64,000 nt of DNA from Paraeggerthella hominis (GCF_021044775.1 NZ_JAJNOQ010000007.1:62001-126000), one strand, 5' to 3'; shown: positions 1 to 8,736, numbered from the stretch's first letter. The notes: generated by a model not told the origin, from the sequence alone. Translations and numbers: made by a program.

Positions 1-68
1 TAAACCCAACCTGCAAACCTGTGATCAGGCATGATAAAAAACGCTCATAACCACATTGCCTCGACAGG

Positions 69-103
69 GCGAAAAATCGCCGCAAAACTCGCTGGTTTTG
101 ACA
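69..103 (+). repeat. REP-like dispersed repeat, copy A
   Basis: This 35-bp sequence recurs at 58279-58313 with two differences. Its core (83-103) has the form CAAAACTCGCnnGTTTTGACA, in which CAAAAC and GTTTTG can pair as a short hairpin. A third core copy lies inverted at 58172-58192. The remainder of bases 1-239 holds no gene I can support; a TTTCGCGAAA palindrome near 172 and a ribosome-binding site before the first gene are all I see. Confidence 0.7.
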
Positions 104-239
104 GAACCTCGGCCCCACCGTCGAAACGCGCGGCGGCGAAAGCACGAAAACGCGATATGGGCACTTTCGCGAAACGCAGCCGCCGCCGCGCGCACTGTGG
201 GATAATAGGCAAGATTTCGACCCACAAGGAGATTCAAGA

Positions 240-1529
240 ATGACCGTGCAGAACCCCCGCATCACGAACCCTGCCGACGTGCGACATCGCTTGCAGCCCG
301 TCGTCGTAGGCGGCGACATCCTGGCGTACAGCTACGTGCGAGAACTCCATCGCGCTTACCAAGTCGAACGCACCATCGTGCTGGCAACGCAGGACATCAA
401 GATGCTGTCGAGCAGCCGCTTCACCGACTATCGCCTGGAGCCGCTCATCCACGATCCGGAAGGCCTGTACGATGCGCTCGAGCGCGTTGCCGCGCAGACG
501 CACGCCGAAGATCCCGACCGCGTGCTGCTGGTCCTAGGTTGCGACGACTGCCACGCGCGCATGCTGTCCGCCGGGAAGGCGCGCCTGGAGGCCGCAGGCT
601 ACACGGTCCCCTACATCGATTTCGATCTGCTTGACGAGATCACGCAGAAGCGGCGCTTCTACGAACTGTGCGAAGAACTGGGCATCCCCTACCCGCGCAC
701 CTGGTACTTCGACTGCGGCGAAAACGGTCCCGACGAGCTGCCCGTGCACGACTTCCCTTACCCGCTTATCGCCAAACCCTCGAACTCGGCGCAGTTCCAA
801 GACGCCACCATCGAGGGATGGCGCAAGATCTACGAGATCGAGACGCCGGAAGAGCTTGCCCAGGTGTGGCGCAGCATCCGCACGTCCGATTACAACAACG
901 AACTGGTGTTGCAAGACTTCATCCCCGGCGGCGACGACGCCATCCGCACGCTCACCACGTTCTCGGACGCGTCGGGAGACATGCGCGTGGTGTCGGGCGG
1001 CGTCGTATGCCTTCAAGACCACGACCCCACCGCGCTCGGCAACCCGCTGTGCATCATGGGGGAACGCGAAGAAGCCATCATCGAGGCCGCAAAGAGCATG
1101 CTCGCCCGCATCGGGTACCGAGGATTCGCGAACTTCGACATCAAGTACGACGAACGCGACGGATCCTTCCGGTTCTTCGAGGTGAACACGCGCTGCGGGC
1201 GCAACACCTACTACATGAGCTTGGGCGGCGTGAACTTCGTCACGCTCATCGTGCGGGAATTCATCTTGGGAGAGCGCATCGACTACCGCGAAGCGTACGA
1301 CCCGTTCGTGTACAGTTGTGTGCCCCGCTACGTGCTCGACCGCAGCATGGAGAACCGCGCGCGCCTGCAACAAGCCCTTGACGTGCTGCGTCGCACAGCC
1401 GAGCCCTACCCGCTGCATTACGGGTCGGACTCGTTCGTGCACAACATGTGGGCACGCATCATGCACCTGAACCAAATCCCGAAGTTCAAGCGCTTCTACT
1501 GGGATACCGACGGCAAGCAGCTGAAGTAA
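240..1529 (+). CDS. ATP-grasp carboxylate-amine ligase family protein
   Basis: Predicted ATP-dependent ligase of 429 residues, cytoplasmic. An N-terminal Rossmann-like part (VVVGGDILAYSYVRELH) is followed by an ATP-grasp fold, with PLIAKPSNS near residue 179 as the nucleotide-binding lysine region and FFEVNTRCGR near residues 312-321 as the metal-binding strand. Size and overall look resemble D-aspartate ligases that build peptidoglycan cross-bridges, and carboxylate-amine ligases in general; the substrate is not determined. The start is supported by an AAGGAG ribosome-binding site 8-9 bases upstream. Its stop is one base before the start of the next gene, a membrane LuxR regulator, so the two are almost certainly co-translated. 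A role in making a cell-wall or signalling amide is inference. Confidence 0.85.
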   Translation: MTVQNPRITNPADVRHRLQPVVVGGDILAYSYVRELHRAYQVERTIVLATQDIKMLSSSRFTDYRLEPLIHDPEGLYDALERVAAQTHAEDPDRVLLVLGCDDCHARMLSAGKARLEAAGYTVPYIDFDLLDEITQKRRFYELCEELGIPYPRTWYFDCGENGPDELPVHDFPYPLIAKPSNSAQFQDATIEGWRKIYEIETPEELAQVWRSIRTSDYNNELVLQDFIPGGDDAIRTLTTFSDASGDMRVVSGGVVCLQDHDPTALGNPLCIMGEREEAIIEAAKSMLARIGYRGFANFDIKYDERDGSFRFFEVNTRCGRNTYYMSLGGVNFVTLIVREFILGERIDYREAYDPFVYSCVPRYVLDRSMENRARLQQALDVLRRTAEPYPLHYGSDSFVHNMWARIMHLNQIPKFKRFYWDTDGKQLK

Positions 1530-1530
1530 C

Positions 1531-3015
1531 ATGGACGCCCACGCCACCTCGAGCACGGGAAGCAGCAACGCGCACCACGACCTTCGCAGCCTGATCACGG
1601 TCTCCGCGGGCTACGGCATTGTGTGCGGGCTCACGTTCCCGCTCATGATATCGAGCACGTTTCTGCAGGAAATGAGCCTTTCGCACGGAGCCGGGAACTC
1701 GTTCGGCGCGCTCTTCTTCATCGCGTACACGGCCACTATGCTGATCACGGCGGCCCTTCACGTGTTTCGCCGCAAGGCGGAGCATCGCCTGCGCATGGCC
1801 ACGGCATTCGGTGCGGCGTTCCTTGGCAACGCGCTCATGCTTGCTCGGCTTCTTGGGGCAATCGAGGGCGGATGGCTCTACGCCATCGTGGTGTCGGGCA
1901 GTATCGGATACGGTCTTGCAACTGCGGAATTGGGATGGATAGGGCGAATATCCGCGCTTTCGCGAGAAGGCGGCCCTTCCCTGGCGCGCGCGATCCCCCT
2001 AGCCTACCTGATAGGCGGAATCGCGGCGACCATCATCTTCTGGGCAAGCGGAATCATGGAGCTTGCATTCGCGCTTACCATAATCATCGTGTCGGCGGTG
2101 CCTTTGATCGCTCGGCAGGAGCTTGAAGCGGCGGGAAGGCGCATCAGCATCTCGGAAGCAGGCGTCATCGATTTCGTGAAAGCCGTTTCGTATCTGGCGG
2201 TGTTCTCGTTCGCGTTCGGAGCCGTCAGCCAGGTTGCTGCCACTGCCGAAACCGACATCATTCCCATCCAGGCGCAAGCCATGCTGGGAATCGTCGTGGC
2301 CTCGATGATCATGCTGGGCGCTTCGTTTTTGCGCAAACGAGCCGTTCAGGTGTCGGACCTGTACGGCATGCTGTTCCCCATCGTGGCCATCGCCCTTGTC
2401 GCGCTGCCCTTCGTCACCTCGCCTGCGGCGCACATCGCCGCGACCGTGCTGGTATTCGTAGCCTTCTATCTTTCCTGCATGAACGTGCGCATCATCGTAT
2501 GCCAGCTCAGCGAACGTGACAACGTGTCGCTTTGGGTGTACCTGGGAACCGCACTGGGCATCGGCGGCTTGCTCATTCTTGCCGGCGTGGCCCTAGGGGC
2601 GCGGGTCTTGGCCCAGGGCAGCCCCGCAACCGGGCTGGCCCTCATATCGCTCACCTCCCTGTTCGTGCTGGCCATGAACCCCGTTTTGTCCACGCGGCTC
2701 GAACGCAGAATCCAAAAGCAGGCGGACAACCCCGAACATGCAAGCCAAGCAAACTCGCCCGCGCCCGAAAACCGCGAGGACCCCGCCGCGCTTCTTCGGG
2801 CCTTCGCAGACAAGCACGCCATGACCGCACGCGAGAGCGAAGTCCTCGCCTTGCTCTGCCAGGGACGAACACGCACCTACATCGCAGCCGAGCTTGGCTT
2901 GTCGCCCAACACCATCAAGGGCTACATCCACAACGTCTATCAAAAAACAGGATCGATCGACAAGCAAGACCTTATCGATCGCGTTGAGCTTTATCGCGAC
3001 CGCACGGCGCTATAG
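1531..3015 (+). CDS. Membrane-bound LuxR-family transcriptional regulator
   Basis: A 494-residue protein with about twelve hydrophobic segments across residues 20-395, a hydrophilic linker rich in Asn, Pro and Glu, and a C-terminal LuxR/GerE helix-turn-helix from about residue 430 (LTARESEVLALL, then AAELGLSPNTIKGYIHNVY). In Eggerthellaceae, proteins of this layout are thought to sense a ligand through the membrane part and activate an adjacent reductase gene. Here it is coupled to the ATP-grasp gene upstream and lies 204 bases before a Tat-exported flavin reductase on the same strand, its probable target. A hairpin that could end the transcript lies between the two. No ligand can be read from sequence. 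Confidence 0.9.
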   Translation: MDAHATSSTGSSNAHHDLRSLITVSAGYGIVCGLTFPLMISSTFLQEMSLSHGAGNSFGALFFIAYTATMLITAALHVFRRKAEHRLRMATAFGAAFLGNALMLARLLGAIEGGWLYAIVVSGSIGYGLATAELGWIGRISALSREGGPSLARAIPLAYLIGGIAATIIFWASGIMELAFALTIIIVSAVPLIARQELEAAGRRISISEAGVIDFVKAVSYLAVFSFAFGAVSQVAATAETDIIPIQAQAMLGIVVASMIMLGASFLRKRAVQVSDLYGMLFPIVAIALVALPFVTSPAAHIAATVLVFVAFYLSCMNVRIIVCQLSERDNVSLWVYLGTALGIGGLLILAGVALGARVLAQGSPATGLALISLTSLFVLAMNPVLSTRLERRIQKQADNPEHASQANSPAPENREDPAALLRAFADKHAMTARESEVLALLCQGRTRTYIAAELGLSPNTIKGYIHNVYQKTGSIDKQDLIDRVELYRDRTAL

Positions 3016-3070
3016 GCGTCTTGCCGCATCGATTTTCGCAGGTCAAAGCATTCAAAAAGCAGTCGCCAGC

Positions 3071-3108
3071 CCCACCCTCCATTATGGAGGGTGGGCGGCT
3101 TTGCTTGA
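3071..3108 (+). terminator. Terminator-like hairpin after LuxR gene
   Basis: Perfect 10-bp arms CCCACCCTCC and GGAGGGTGGG enclose ATTAT, followed by a T-rich stretch (GGCTTTGCTT). It would separate the regulator transcript from the flavin reductase gene. The T-tract is broken, so efficiency is uncertain. Downstream, TATGAT near 3160 could be a -10 for the reductase, without a good -35, which would fit an activator-dependent promoter. Confidence 0.6.
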
Positions 3109-3219
3109 CGATTTCACCTTCCCCACCCCTTTTGGTGCTGGTTCGAGATTCCTCCGTTCGTATGATGGGCCCAGAGCGAACAGGGAGGTTCGCGAAACCG
3201 CAAGGATTGGGAGGACATC

Positions 3220-4815
3220 ATGCACAACAAGGGTATCGAATCTGCCGAGGCTGCATCGCAAGGATTCACGCGTCGGTCGTTTCTGCTCGGCTTGGGCGCA
3301 ACGGCTGCCGTAGTTGCCGGCAGCGGACTTGCCGGCTGCGCACCGCAGGCAAGCACCGGCTCCGCCGCGCAGGAATCCGACGGCGCTTCGAACGGAAGCG
3401 GCAACACGGCCAAAGCGGATACCGTTCAGGCAGTTGCAGAGACGCTGGCCAAGTCCCAGGAATCGAAGGACACCGACATCGTAGTCATCGGCAGCGGCAT
3501 CGCCGGCATGAGCGCCGCCACCGAAGCAGCTCTCGCAGGCGCGCGCGTCATCGTGCTCGAAAAGCACTCCGTTTCGGGCGGCGACTCGTCCATCTGCACC
3601 GGCAACTTCTACTGCTGCGGCTCCAAGAAGCAAGACGACATGGGCCTTACCAACTACGGCACCCCTGAAGAAATCGCCCAGTTCCTGTTCGATCAGTCCG
3701 ACGGAGACGCGAACATGGACATCTGCCGCATGGTGGCGGAAAACGGCGGCGCGGCCATGGACTGGCTGGTCGGCTTCGGCTGCGACTTTAAGAAGAAGCC
3801 CGGCGACGGCGTGTCCGACCGCTCCATGGTATCCACCAACGGAGGCAAGGGCATTATCGATACGCTCATCGCCAAAGCCGAGGAAAACGGCGCTGAAGTC
3901 ATGATGGAAACGCGCGCTATCAAGATCCTCACCGAAAACGGCAAGGTAACCGGCGTGGTCGCGCGCCAGGGCGACACCGAGTACACGATTTCCGCCAAAG
4001 CGGTCATGCTGGCTTCCGGCGGGTTCGACGGTCAGGACTGGTCGAAAGAGCTGTACGCACCCGGCACGGTGGGCTGGCACACCTTCTCGAGCCCCAGCAA
4101 CACGGGCGACGGCATCGAGCTGGGCAAAGACGCCGGAGCCCTCACGCTGCTCAAGGGCGGCCTTTCGCAGATCCACCTGGTGGGCAAAGAGCCCCTGCCG
4201 CTCAACGACGAGCTGTCGCAGCTGCGCATGATCAACACGGGCGTGTTCGTAACCGACCTTGGCTACCGTTGCGCGAACGAATCCATGACCAGCCAATTCG
4301 ACTACTTCACGCCGTTCATTCAGAGCGGCCGTAAAGAGTTCTTCATCATCTGCGACTCGCAGCAGACCGACAAGCGCATGGAGCTGCTGAAGAAGGGCGT
4401 CGAAAAGGGCGTCGTCAACACCGCCGACACCATCGAAGAGCTTGCCGAGCAAGCAGGTCTGCCCGGCTATCCCCTGACGAAGACGATCGAGCAGTACAAC
4501 AAGCTCTGCGAAGCTGGCGAGGACCCGGCCTTCCATAAGAAGCCCGAAGATCTTCAGCCCGTCGTGCAGGCGCCGTTCTACGCCGTCCAGATCACGCCGA
4601 ACACCAACGACTCGTTCGGCCAGCTTGCCATCAGCACCAAGGCGGAAGTGCTCGACAAGGATCGCAAGCCCATCCCCGGCCTGTACGGTGGCGGCACCAT
4701 CGCTAACGCCGAGCTGTTCTACATGCGCTATGCCGTAAGCGGCGCCTCCATGTGCATGGGCACCGTGACGGGTCGCATAGCCGCTCAGGAAGCCATGAAG
4801 TACTACGGCGCCTAA
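3220..4815 (+). CDS. Tat-exported FAD-dependent oxidoreductase (flavin reductase)
   Basis: A 531-residue FAD-binding-2 (fumarate reductase flavoprotein-like) protein outside the membrane. It has a Tat signal with R18-R19 (TRRSFLLGLG) ending in LAGC with C40 as a likely lipoprotein cysteine, a dinucleotide fold VVIGSGIAGM at about residues 88-97, and the GYRCANE motif near residue 350, where the family places its proton-donor arginine. There is no cytochrome c or FMN-binding domain, so electrons must come from a partner encoded elsewhere. The C-terminal FAD-contact segment (GGGTIANAELF) departs from typical fumarate reductases, so the acceptor is probably another organic molecule; the natural substrate is unknown. 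Preceded by a membrane LuxR gene. The start follows a GGGAGGAC ribosome-binding site. Confidence 0.88.
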   Translation: MHNKGIESAEAASQGFTRRSFLLGLGATAAVVAGSGLAGCAPQASTGSAAQESDGASNGSGNTAKADTVQAVAETLAKSQESKDTDIVVIGSGIAGMSAATEAALAGARVIVLEKHSVSGGDSSICTGNFYCCGSKKQDDMGLTNYGTPEEIAQFLFDQSDGDANMDICRMVAENGGAAMDWLVGFGCDFKKKPGDGVSDRSMVSTNGGKGIIDTLIAKAEENGAEVMMETRAIKILTENGKVTGVVARQGDTEYTISAKAVMLASGGFDGQDWSKELYAPGTVGWHTFSSPSNTGDGIELGKDAGALTLLKGGLSQIHLVGKEPLPLNDELSQLRMINTGVFVTDLGYRCANESMTSQFDYFTPFIQSGRKEFFIICDSQQTDKRMELLKKGVEKGVVNTADTIEELAEQAGLPGYPLTKTIEQYNKLCEAGEDPAFHKKPEDLQPVVQAPFYAVQITPNTNDSFGQLAISTKAEVLDKDRKPIPGLYGGGTIANAELFYMRYAVSGASMCMGTVTGRIAAQEAMKYYGA

Positions 4816-4837
4816 GCCAACCGTCCCTCCCCCCTCC

Positions 4838-4873
4838 AAACGGAAGGCCCTCGTCATGAGGGCCTTCCGTTTT
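4838..4873 (+). terminator. Bidirectional intrinsic terminator
   Basis: A perfect 15-bp stem, AAACGGAAGGCCCTC paired with GAGGGCCTTCCGTTT around the loop GTCAT, has a T-run on each strand. It lies between two convergent genes, the flavin reductase and map, and can serve both. Confidence 0.92.
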
Positions 4874-4892
4874 GCATAGAGTCTTTAGGCGA

Positions 4893-5663
4893 TCACACCG
4901 GGCGCTCGTGCCCCTCTTCCGTGGTCAGGATAAGCGGACCGTCTTCGGTGATTGCCACGGTCTTTTCAAAGTGAGCCGAAGGCAGGCCGTCGCGCGTGCA
5001 CACCAGCCATCCGTCGGGCATCACGCGCGTCTTGTACGTTCCCACGTTCACCATAGGTTCGATAGCCAGCACCATGCCAACCTCAAGCTTGACGCCCGTA
5101 TGCTTCCGGCCGAAGTTCGGCACGTTGGGATCCTCGTGCATGTCGCGTCCAATGCCGTGCCCCACGTACTCGCGCACCACGCCGAAGCCCGCCGCTTCGG
5201 CGATGGACTGCACCGCATGCCCGATGTCGCCCAGGCGATTGCCGAGCCGAGCAGCGTCAAGGCCCGCCCACATGCACCGCTCGGTCACCTCGAGCAGGCG
5301 CTGCTTTTCGGCCGAAATCTTCCCTACGGGGTAGGTCCAGGCGTTGTCCCCCACCCAGCCGTCAACCGTCGCACCCGTATCGACGGACAGGATGTCGCCG
5401 TCTTTGAGCACCACGTTCGCGGAAGGGATGCCGTGCACGATCTGGTCGTTCACCGATGCGCAAATCGAACCGGGAAATCCGCCGTAGCCTTTGAACGCAG
5501 GTATGCCGCCTTCTGCACGGATGATGGTTTCCGCCAGCTCGTCCAGCTCAAGCGTGGACACGCCCGCTCGAACATGGGATCCCACCTCGCGCAGCACCAA
5601 AGCCGAAATGCGACCGGCTTCCTTCATGGCCTCGATCTCGGCCTTCGACTTCTTTATGATCAT
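4893..5663 (-). CDS. map: Type I methionine aminopeptidase
   Basis: Removes the initiator methionine from nascent proteins, as a cytosolic two-metal enzyme. The 256 residues show all expected metal ligands in order: the aspartates in SVDTGATVDGWVGDNAW, the histidine in VGHGIGRDMHEDP, and the glutamates in LAIEPMV and EKTVAITEDG. Length matches the short bacterial class Ia form. In many bacteria map sits in the spc ribosomal operon after adk; here it is alone and about 43 kb from adk. An extended -10 element (TGCTATACT) lies upstream. Confidence 0.96.
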   Translation of the reverse strand: MIIKKSKAEIEAMKEAGRISALVLREVGSHVRAGVSTLELDELAETIIRAEGGIPAFKGYGGFPGSICASVNDQIVHGIPSANVVLKDGDILSVDTGATVDGWVGDNAWTYPVGKISAEKQRLLEVTERCMWAGLDAARLGNRLGDIGHAVQSIAEAAGFGVVREYVGHGIGRDMHEDPNVPNFGRKHTGVKLEVGMVLAIEPMVNVGTYKTRVMPDGWLVCTRDGLPSAHFEKTVAITEDGPLILTTEEGHERPV

Positions 5664-5712
5664 ACTTTCAACGCACCTTGCCTCTAACGTGCCTGTTCTC
5701 TTGTCGCCGACC

Positions 5713-5721
5713 AGTATAGCA
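5713..5721 (-). promoter_or_regulatory. Extended -10 promoter of map
   Basis: Read on the minus strand, TGCTATACT fits an extended -10 (TGnTATAmT) about 50 bases before the map start. No clear -35 is visible, as is usual for this promoter type. Confidence 0.5.
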
Positions 5722-5815
5722 CCCCTTCCGAACCCTACGGCCCCGGCTCCCTCGCAGCTTGCCGCCGCAAGTCGATCGCACCGCAGCTCGCACGACGGTC
5801 GTGCACAAGGTCGGG

Positions 5816-7168
5816 CTATACGGCTTCAAGCGGCGGAAGCTTCCAGTCGAAAGAAAGCACGCGCTCGTCCGGGAGGTAGATGCGCATCGTCAACGAGAAT
5901 ACGTCTTCGCACAAAGGCAGCCAGAAGCGCACGCGATCGTCTGCGGGCCCTTCAGCCTGAAGATACAGATCGAGCGATCCGTCCTCGTTGAAGGGCAGGT
6001 CGTCCACCTCGCCGATGTTGTAACGGTTTAGCTCGTTGGGTATCAACCGGCCCGCTTCGGTGTAGGCTGTAAGCGACCACCATCCCTCGCTTGCATGGGG
6101 CGGGGTTTCGCCCGCGGCAAAATGCAGGCGGTACGACTTGTCGCCGCGCAAGGGATTCCCTGCGACATCCACGACCATCGACGGATACACCGCCATGGTC
6201 ACAGGATTGGCGAACCCGCCGAACGCCACCACAGCACGGTACGCGTAATCGGTGCCGAACGTGCCCACGCGATCGTCCATGAACATCCAGCCGTTCGAAA
6301 CGGTGGTGCTGGCATGAGCCGACGAGAAATCGCGATCCAGAAGCGTCGGCAGATACGCAGCCGCCTTGGTAACGCCTTCCCCCAAGGCAGCGATGTCGAA
6401 CGTCAACCCTGCGCCGATGCCTACGGTTTCGAATTGCGCCAGCGCCGGGGCGTCCTCAGGGGCTCCCGGATTGCCCGAAGCCAGCCCGTTGAAGCGCGTG
6501 AAGAAATCCTGGACGGAAAGCCGTTGCATGAATTCCAAGGGAACGTAGTCGTACGCGGGATCGTACGACCCCTTCGGACACGCGTATCCCGCGCCCTCGT
6601 CCAGCGCATGAGCCGAAAGCGGGTACATTCTCATGCCCTGCTGGACCTCGCGAACGCCCGGCAGGTCGTCAACGCCAAAGCACTTCGTGCGAAGCAGCAG
6701 CCAAACGAAATTCGTGGGCATGGAGACCTTGGTCACGCCCTGCGGAAGCTCGCCCGACCAGAACGGTCCAACAAACGCGTAGGTTGCAGTATCGCTGCCC
6801 CCTACTCCGCCCGTACCAAGCACTACGGGCGTGTTGGAGTACCCATCGAACGTCTGAATCGAGCAGTAACGATCCGTGGCGGGCTTGTACAGCAAAATCG
6901 GCTCGGCGCCCAGGTCCAGATAAGCCTGCGAGTACACCGTATCCACGTTCGGACGCGTCAAGCTCACCATATCGGGCGTCGCCAGCGCTTGAGCATGGAA
7001 CAGCTGGTTGATGGGAGCGTGCTCCGCGTCGGGGACCACCACGTTCGTCGTCCGGTCTTTGATGACGCCCATGAGCACCAGCGGATACGCGTACAAGTAC
7101 GCCCTCTCCAGCAAAGCCACGGTTTCCTGCAGCGTTTCGGGTTGATTCGGGTAAACGGAAGCCTCCAT
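5816..7168 (-). CDS. DUF1254/DUF1214 domain protein
   Basis: A 450-residue protein with an N-terminal DUF1254-like part (ERAYLYAYPLVLMGVIKDRTT, then PNVDTVYSQAYLDL around residues 70-85) and a C-terminal DUF1214-like part (WWSLTAYTEAGRLIPNELNRY, then PADDRVRFWLPL). The family is widespread, beta-rich and of unproven function. No signal peptide is visible, although many homologues are secreted. It is monocistronic, lying between map and a ribbon-helix-helix gene, with a strong terminator of the latter in the spacer behind it. The roughly 240 bases upstream hold no other gene. Confidence 0.88.
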   Translation of the reverse strand: MEASVYPNQPETLQETVALLERAYLYAYPLVLMGVIKDRTTNVVVPDAEHAPINQLFHAQALATPDMVSLTRPNVDTVYSQAYLDLGAEPILLYKPATDRYCSIQTFDGYSNTPVVLGTGGVGGSDTATYAFVGPFWSGELPQGVTKVSMPTNFVWLLLRTKCFGVDDLPGVREVQQGMRMYPLSAHALDEGAGYACPKGSYDPAYDYVPLEFMQRLSVQDFFTRFNGLASGNPGAPEDAPALAQFETVGIGAGLTFDIAALGEGVTKAAAYLPTLLDRDFSSAHASTTVSNGWMFMDDRVGTFGTDYAYRAVVAFGGFANPVTMAVYPSMVVDVAGNPLRGDKSYRLHFAAGETPPHASEGWWSLTAYTEAGRLIPNELNRYNIGEVDDLPFNEDGSLDLYLQAEGPADDRVRFWLPLCEDVFSLTMRIYLPDERVLSFDWKLPPLEAV

Positions 7169-7349
7169 GCAGATCTCCTAACCTCGAAGCGTTTTGGCGC
7201 CGAGCGCGCAACGCACCGCACGTCGGGCGCTCCTTTGCCCCAGTGTAGCGGCTTCCTTTTGAAAATCATAGCGAATCGATCAACGAGAAGACGCTTCTCC
7301 GAAAGAGGAGCCGATCGTTGCGAAACGCGCATGCAGAGCAAAACGAGAA

Positions 7350-7406
7350 GACGGGGCCGACGGCTCGTGTTCGTTCCGATGTCAAACACGAATCGTCGGC
7401 CCCGTC
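7350..7406 (-). terminator. Terminator of the SPFH/ribbon-helix-helix unit
   Basis: Perfect 13-bp outer arms (GACGGGGCCGACG and CGTCGGCCCCGTC) contain an inner pairing TCGTGTT/AACACGA. On the minus strand the hairpin is followed by TTCTCGTTTTGC. It begins 6 bases beyond the stop of the ribbon-helix-helix gene. Confidence 0.8.
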
Positions 7407-7412
7407 CCCCTT

Positions 7413-7595
7413 TTACCCAAGGTCGGTTTCGTCGCGCGGGGGCGGAGGCTTCAACCTGCCCGCTTCGCTCAACGCACGACGCAAGATAAACTCCACCTGC
7501 GCGTTCACGCTGCGCAGATCGTCAGCAGCCCAGCGCTCGATGGCCTCCCATAAAGCGGGGTCCACGCGCAAGGGGTATTGTTTGCGTTTCGCCAT
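7413..7595 (-). CDS. Small ribbon-helix-helix (Arc-like) protein
   Basis: A 60-residue protein, MAKRKQYPLRVDPALWEAI onward, with the beta-strand KQYPLRVD and two helices of the Arc/CopG fold, ending in a Pro-rich tail. Such proteins bind DNA as dimers; the tail PPPPRDETDLG is probably disordered. I use the inner methionine because an upstream in-frame ATG lacks a better ribosome-binding site and would add unrelated residues. It lies 52 bases after an SPFH gene on the same strand; SPFH plus Arc-like pairs recur in high-GC Gram-positives. It may instead regulate the pair. No toxin partner is present. Confidence 0.8.
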   Translation of the reverse strand: MAKRKQYPLRVDPALWEAIERWAADDLRSVNAQVEFILRRALSEAGRLKPPPPRDETDLG

Positions 7596-7608
7596 ATCGT
7601 CACCGCAT

Positions 7609-7640
7609 CGGCGCACCCGGGAGCAAGCCTGGGTGCGCCG
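7609..7640. other. Stem-loop between SPFH and ribbon-helix-helix genes
   Basis: 10-bp arms CGGCGCACCC and GGGTGCGCCG sit in the 52-base spacer. The T-rich stretch (ATTCCTTTTA) is on the plus strand only, so on the coding strand this is not a classic terminator. It may modulate readthrough or protect the 3' end of the SPFH message. Confidence 0.6.
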
Positions 7641-7647
7641 ATTCCTT

Positions 7648-8622
7648 TTACTGGTAGAGCGTGCCCGTGTTCAGCACGGGCTGCGCGTCAGAGTCTCCGC
7701 AAAGGACCACCATCAGGTTCGAAACCATAGCGGCCTTGCGCTCGTCGTCCAAGTCTACCACGTTCTTGCTGGATAGCTCGGAAAGCGCCATATCGACCAT
7801 GCCCACGGCACCCTGCACGATCTTCTCACGCGCAGCGATCACCGCGTCAGCCTGCTGGCGACGCAGCATCGCCTGAGCGATCTCCGGCGCATACGCAAGG
7901 TGCGTAAGGCGCGCGTCGTCAATCACCACGCCGGCCTTTTCCAAGCGCACCGAAAGCTCTTCTTTAAGGGCGGCGGAAACCTCCTCGATGTTGCTGCGGA
8001 GCGTGATCCCATCCTCGGGCTCGCCGGGCATCTGATCGTAAGCGTACGCGGTAGCCACGTGCCGCAAAGCCGTTTCGCTTTGCGTGTGCACGTAGGAATT
8101 GTAGTCATCCACGTCGAACAAAGCCTTCGCCGTGTTCTCAACGCGCCAAACAACGACATCTGCGATCTCGATGGGGTTGCCACATTTGTCGTTCACCTTC
8201 AAGTGGTCGCCGTTGTACGTGCGAGCGCGCAGCGAGATCTTCGTATTCATGGGCACGGCTTTGCCCGTAGCGGGATCAGCCGTGCTGCCAGCACTACGCG
8301 AGTAGAACGGGTTCGCCCAATGGAAGCCTTCGTCTCGCACCGTGCCCTTGTAGTCGCCGAACAGGATGAGAACGCGCGCCTGGTTCGGCTGAATGGTGAA
8401 GAAGCCCATGAGCAGAATCAACGGAACGATGCATACTCCCACGATGCCTGAAACAAGCAGCCCGACGCCAAGCGCCTGCGCTGTGGTGGTCACCGGAGCA
8501 TCGTCGGGAGGAAGCATGGTAGCCCCCGTAGCGATTATCGAAGCAAACGCGACGACCAAAACCAGCGTCAACACCAACATCGGCCAGCCGCTTCGCACGT
8601 GAACGGTCTTTTCAACGGACAT
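7648..8622 (-). CDS. SPFH/Band 7 (stomatin-like) membrane protein
   Basis: A 324-residue protein with two N-terminal hydrophobic segments (residues about 13-37 and 55-80) followed by a Band 7 domain (QPNQARVLILFGDYKGTVRDEGFHWANPFYSR, residues about 88-120, through ARLTHLAYAPEIAQAMLRRQQADAVI). SPFH proteins form membrane cages that organise lipids and proteases. The start MSVEKTVHV is chosen because it follows AAAGGAA with good spacing; an in-frame ATG 14 codons upstream is less likely. It is paired with the small DNA-binding protein downstream. Confidence 0.9.
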   Translation of the reverse strand: MSVEKTVHVRSGWPMLVLTLVLVVAFASIIATGATMLPPDDAPVTTTAQALGVGLLVSGIVGVCIVPLILLMGFFTIQPNQARVLILFGDYKGTVRDEGFHWANPFYSRSAGSTADPATGKAVPMNTKISLRARTYNGDHLKVNDKCGNPIEIADVVVWRVENTAKALFDVDDYNSYVHTQSETALRHVATAYAYDQMPGEPEDGITLRSNIEEVSAALKEELSVRLEKAGVVIDDARLTHLAYAPEIAQAMLRRQQADAVIAAREKIVQGAVGMVDMALSELSSKNVVDLDDERKAAMVSNLMVVLCGDSDAQPVLNTGTLYQ

Positions 8623-8686
8623 GACGGTTCCTTTCTCAGATTGTCGATACCAACATGATATCACATTGAGATCTTAAAAGAGGGTA

Positions 8687-8718
8687 AAAGAAAAGGGACC
8701 CGCAGGTCCCTTTTCTTT
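8687..8718 (-). terminator. Terminator of rplK-rplA transcript
   Basis: A perfect 14-bp stem, AAAGAAAAGGGACC and GGTCCCTTTTCTTT with loop CGCA. The minus strand reads out into a T-rich sequence. It lies 18 bases beyond the rplA stop. Confidence 0.9.
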
Positions 8719-8736
8719 AACGTCTAACAGTGCAGC

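Noticed and set aside
3220..4815. Naming the flavin reductases frdA, urdA or a drug reductase.
   Set aside because: Substrate-determining residues could not be assigned and these subfamilies share the same visible motifs.
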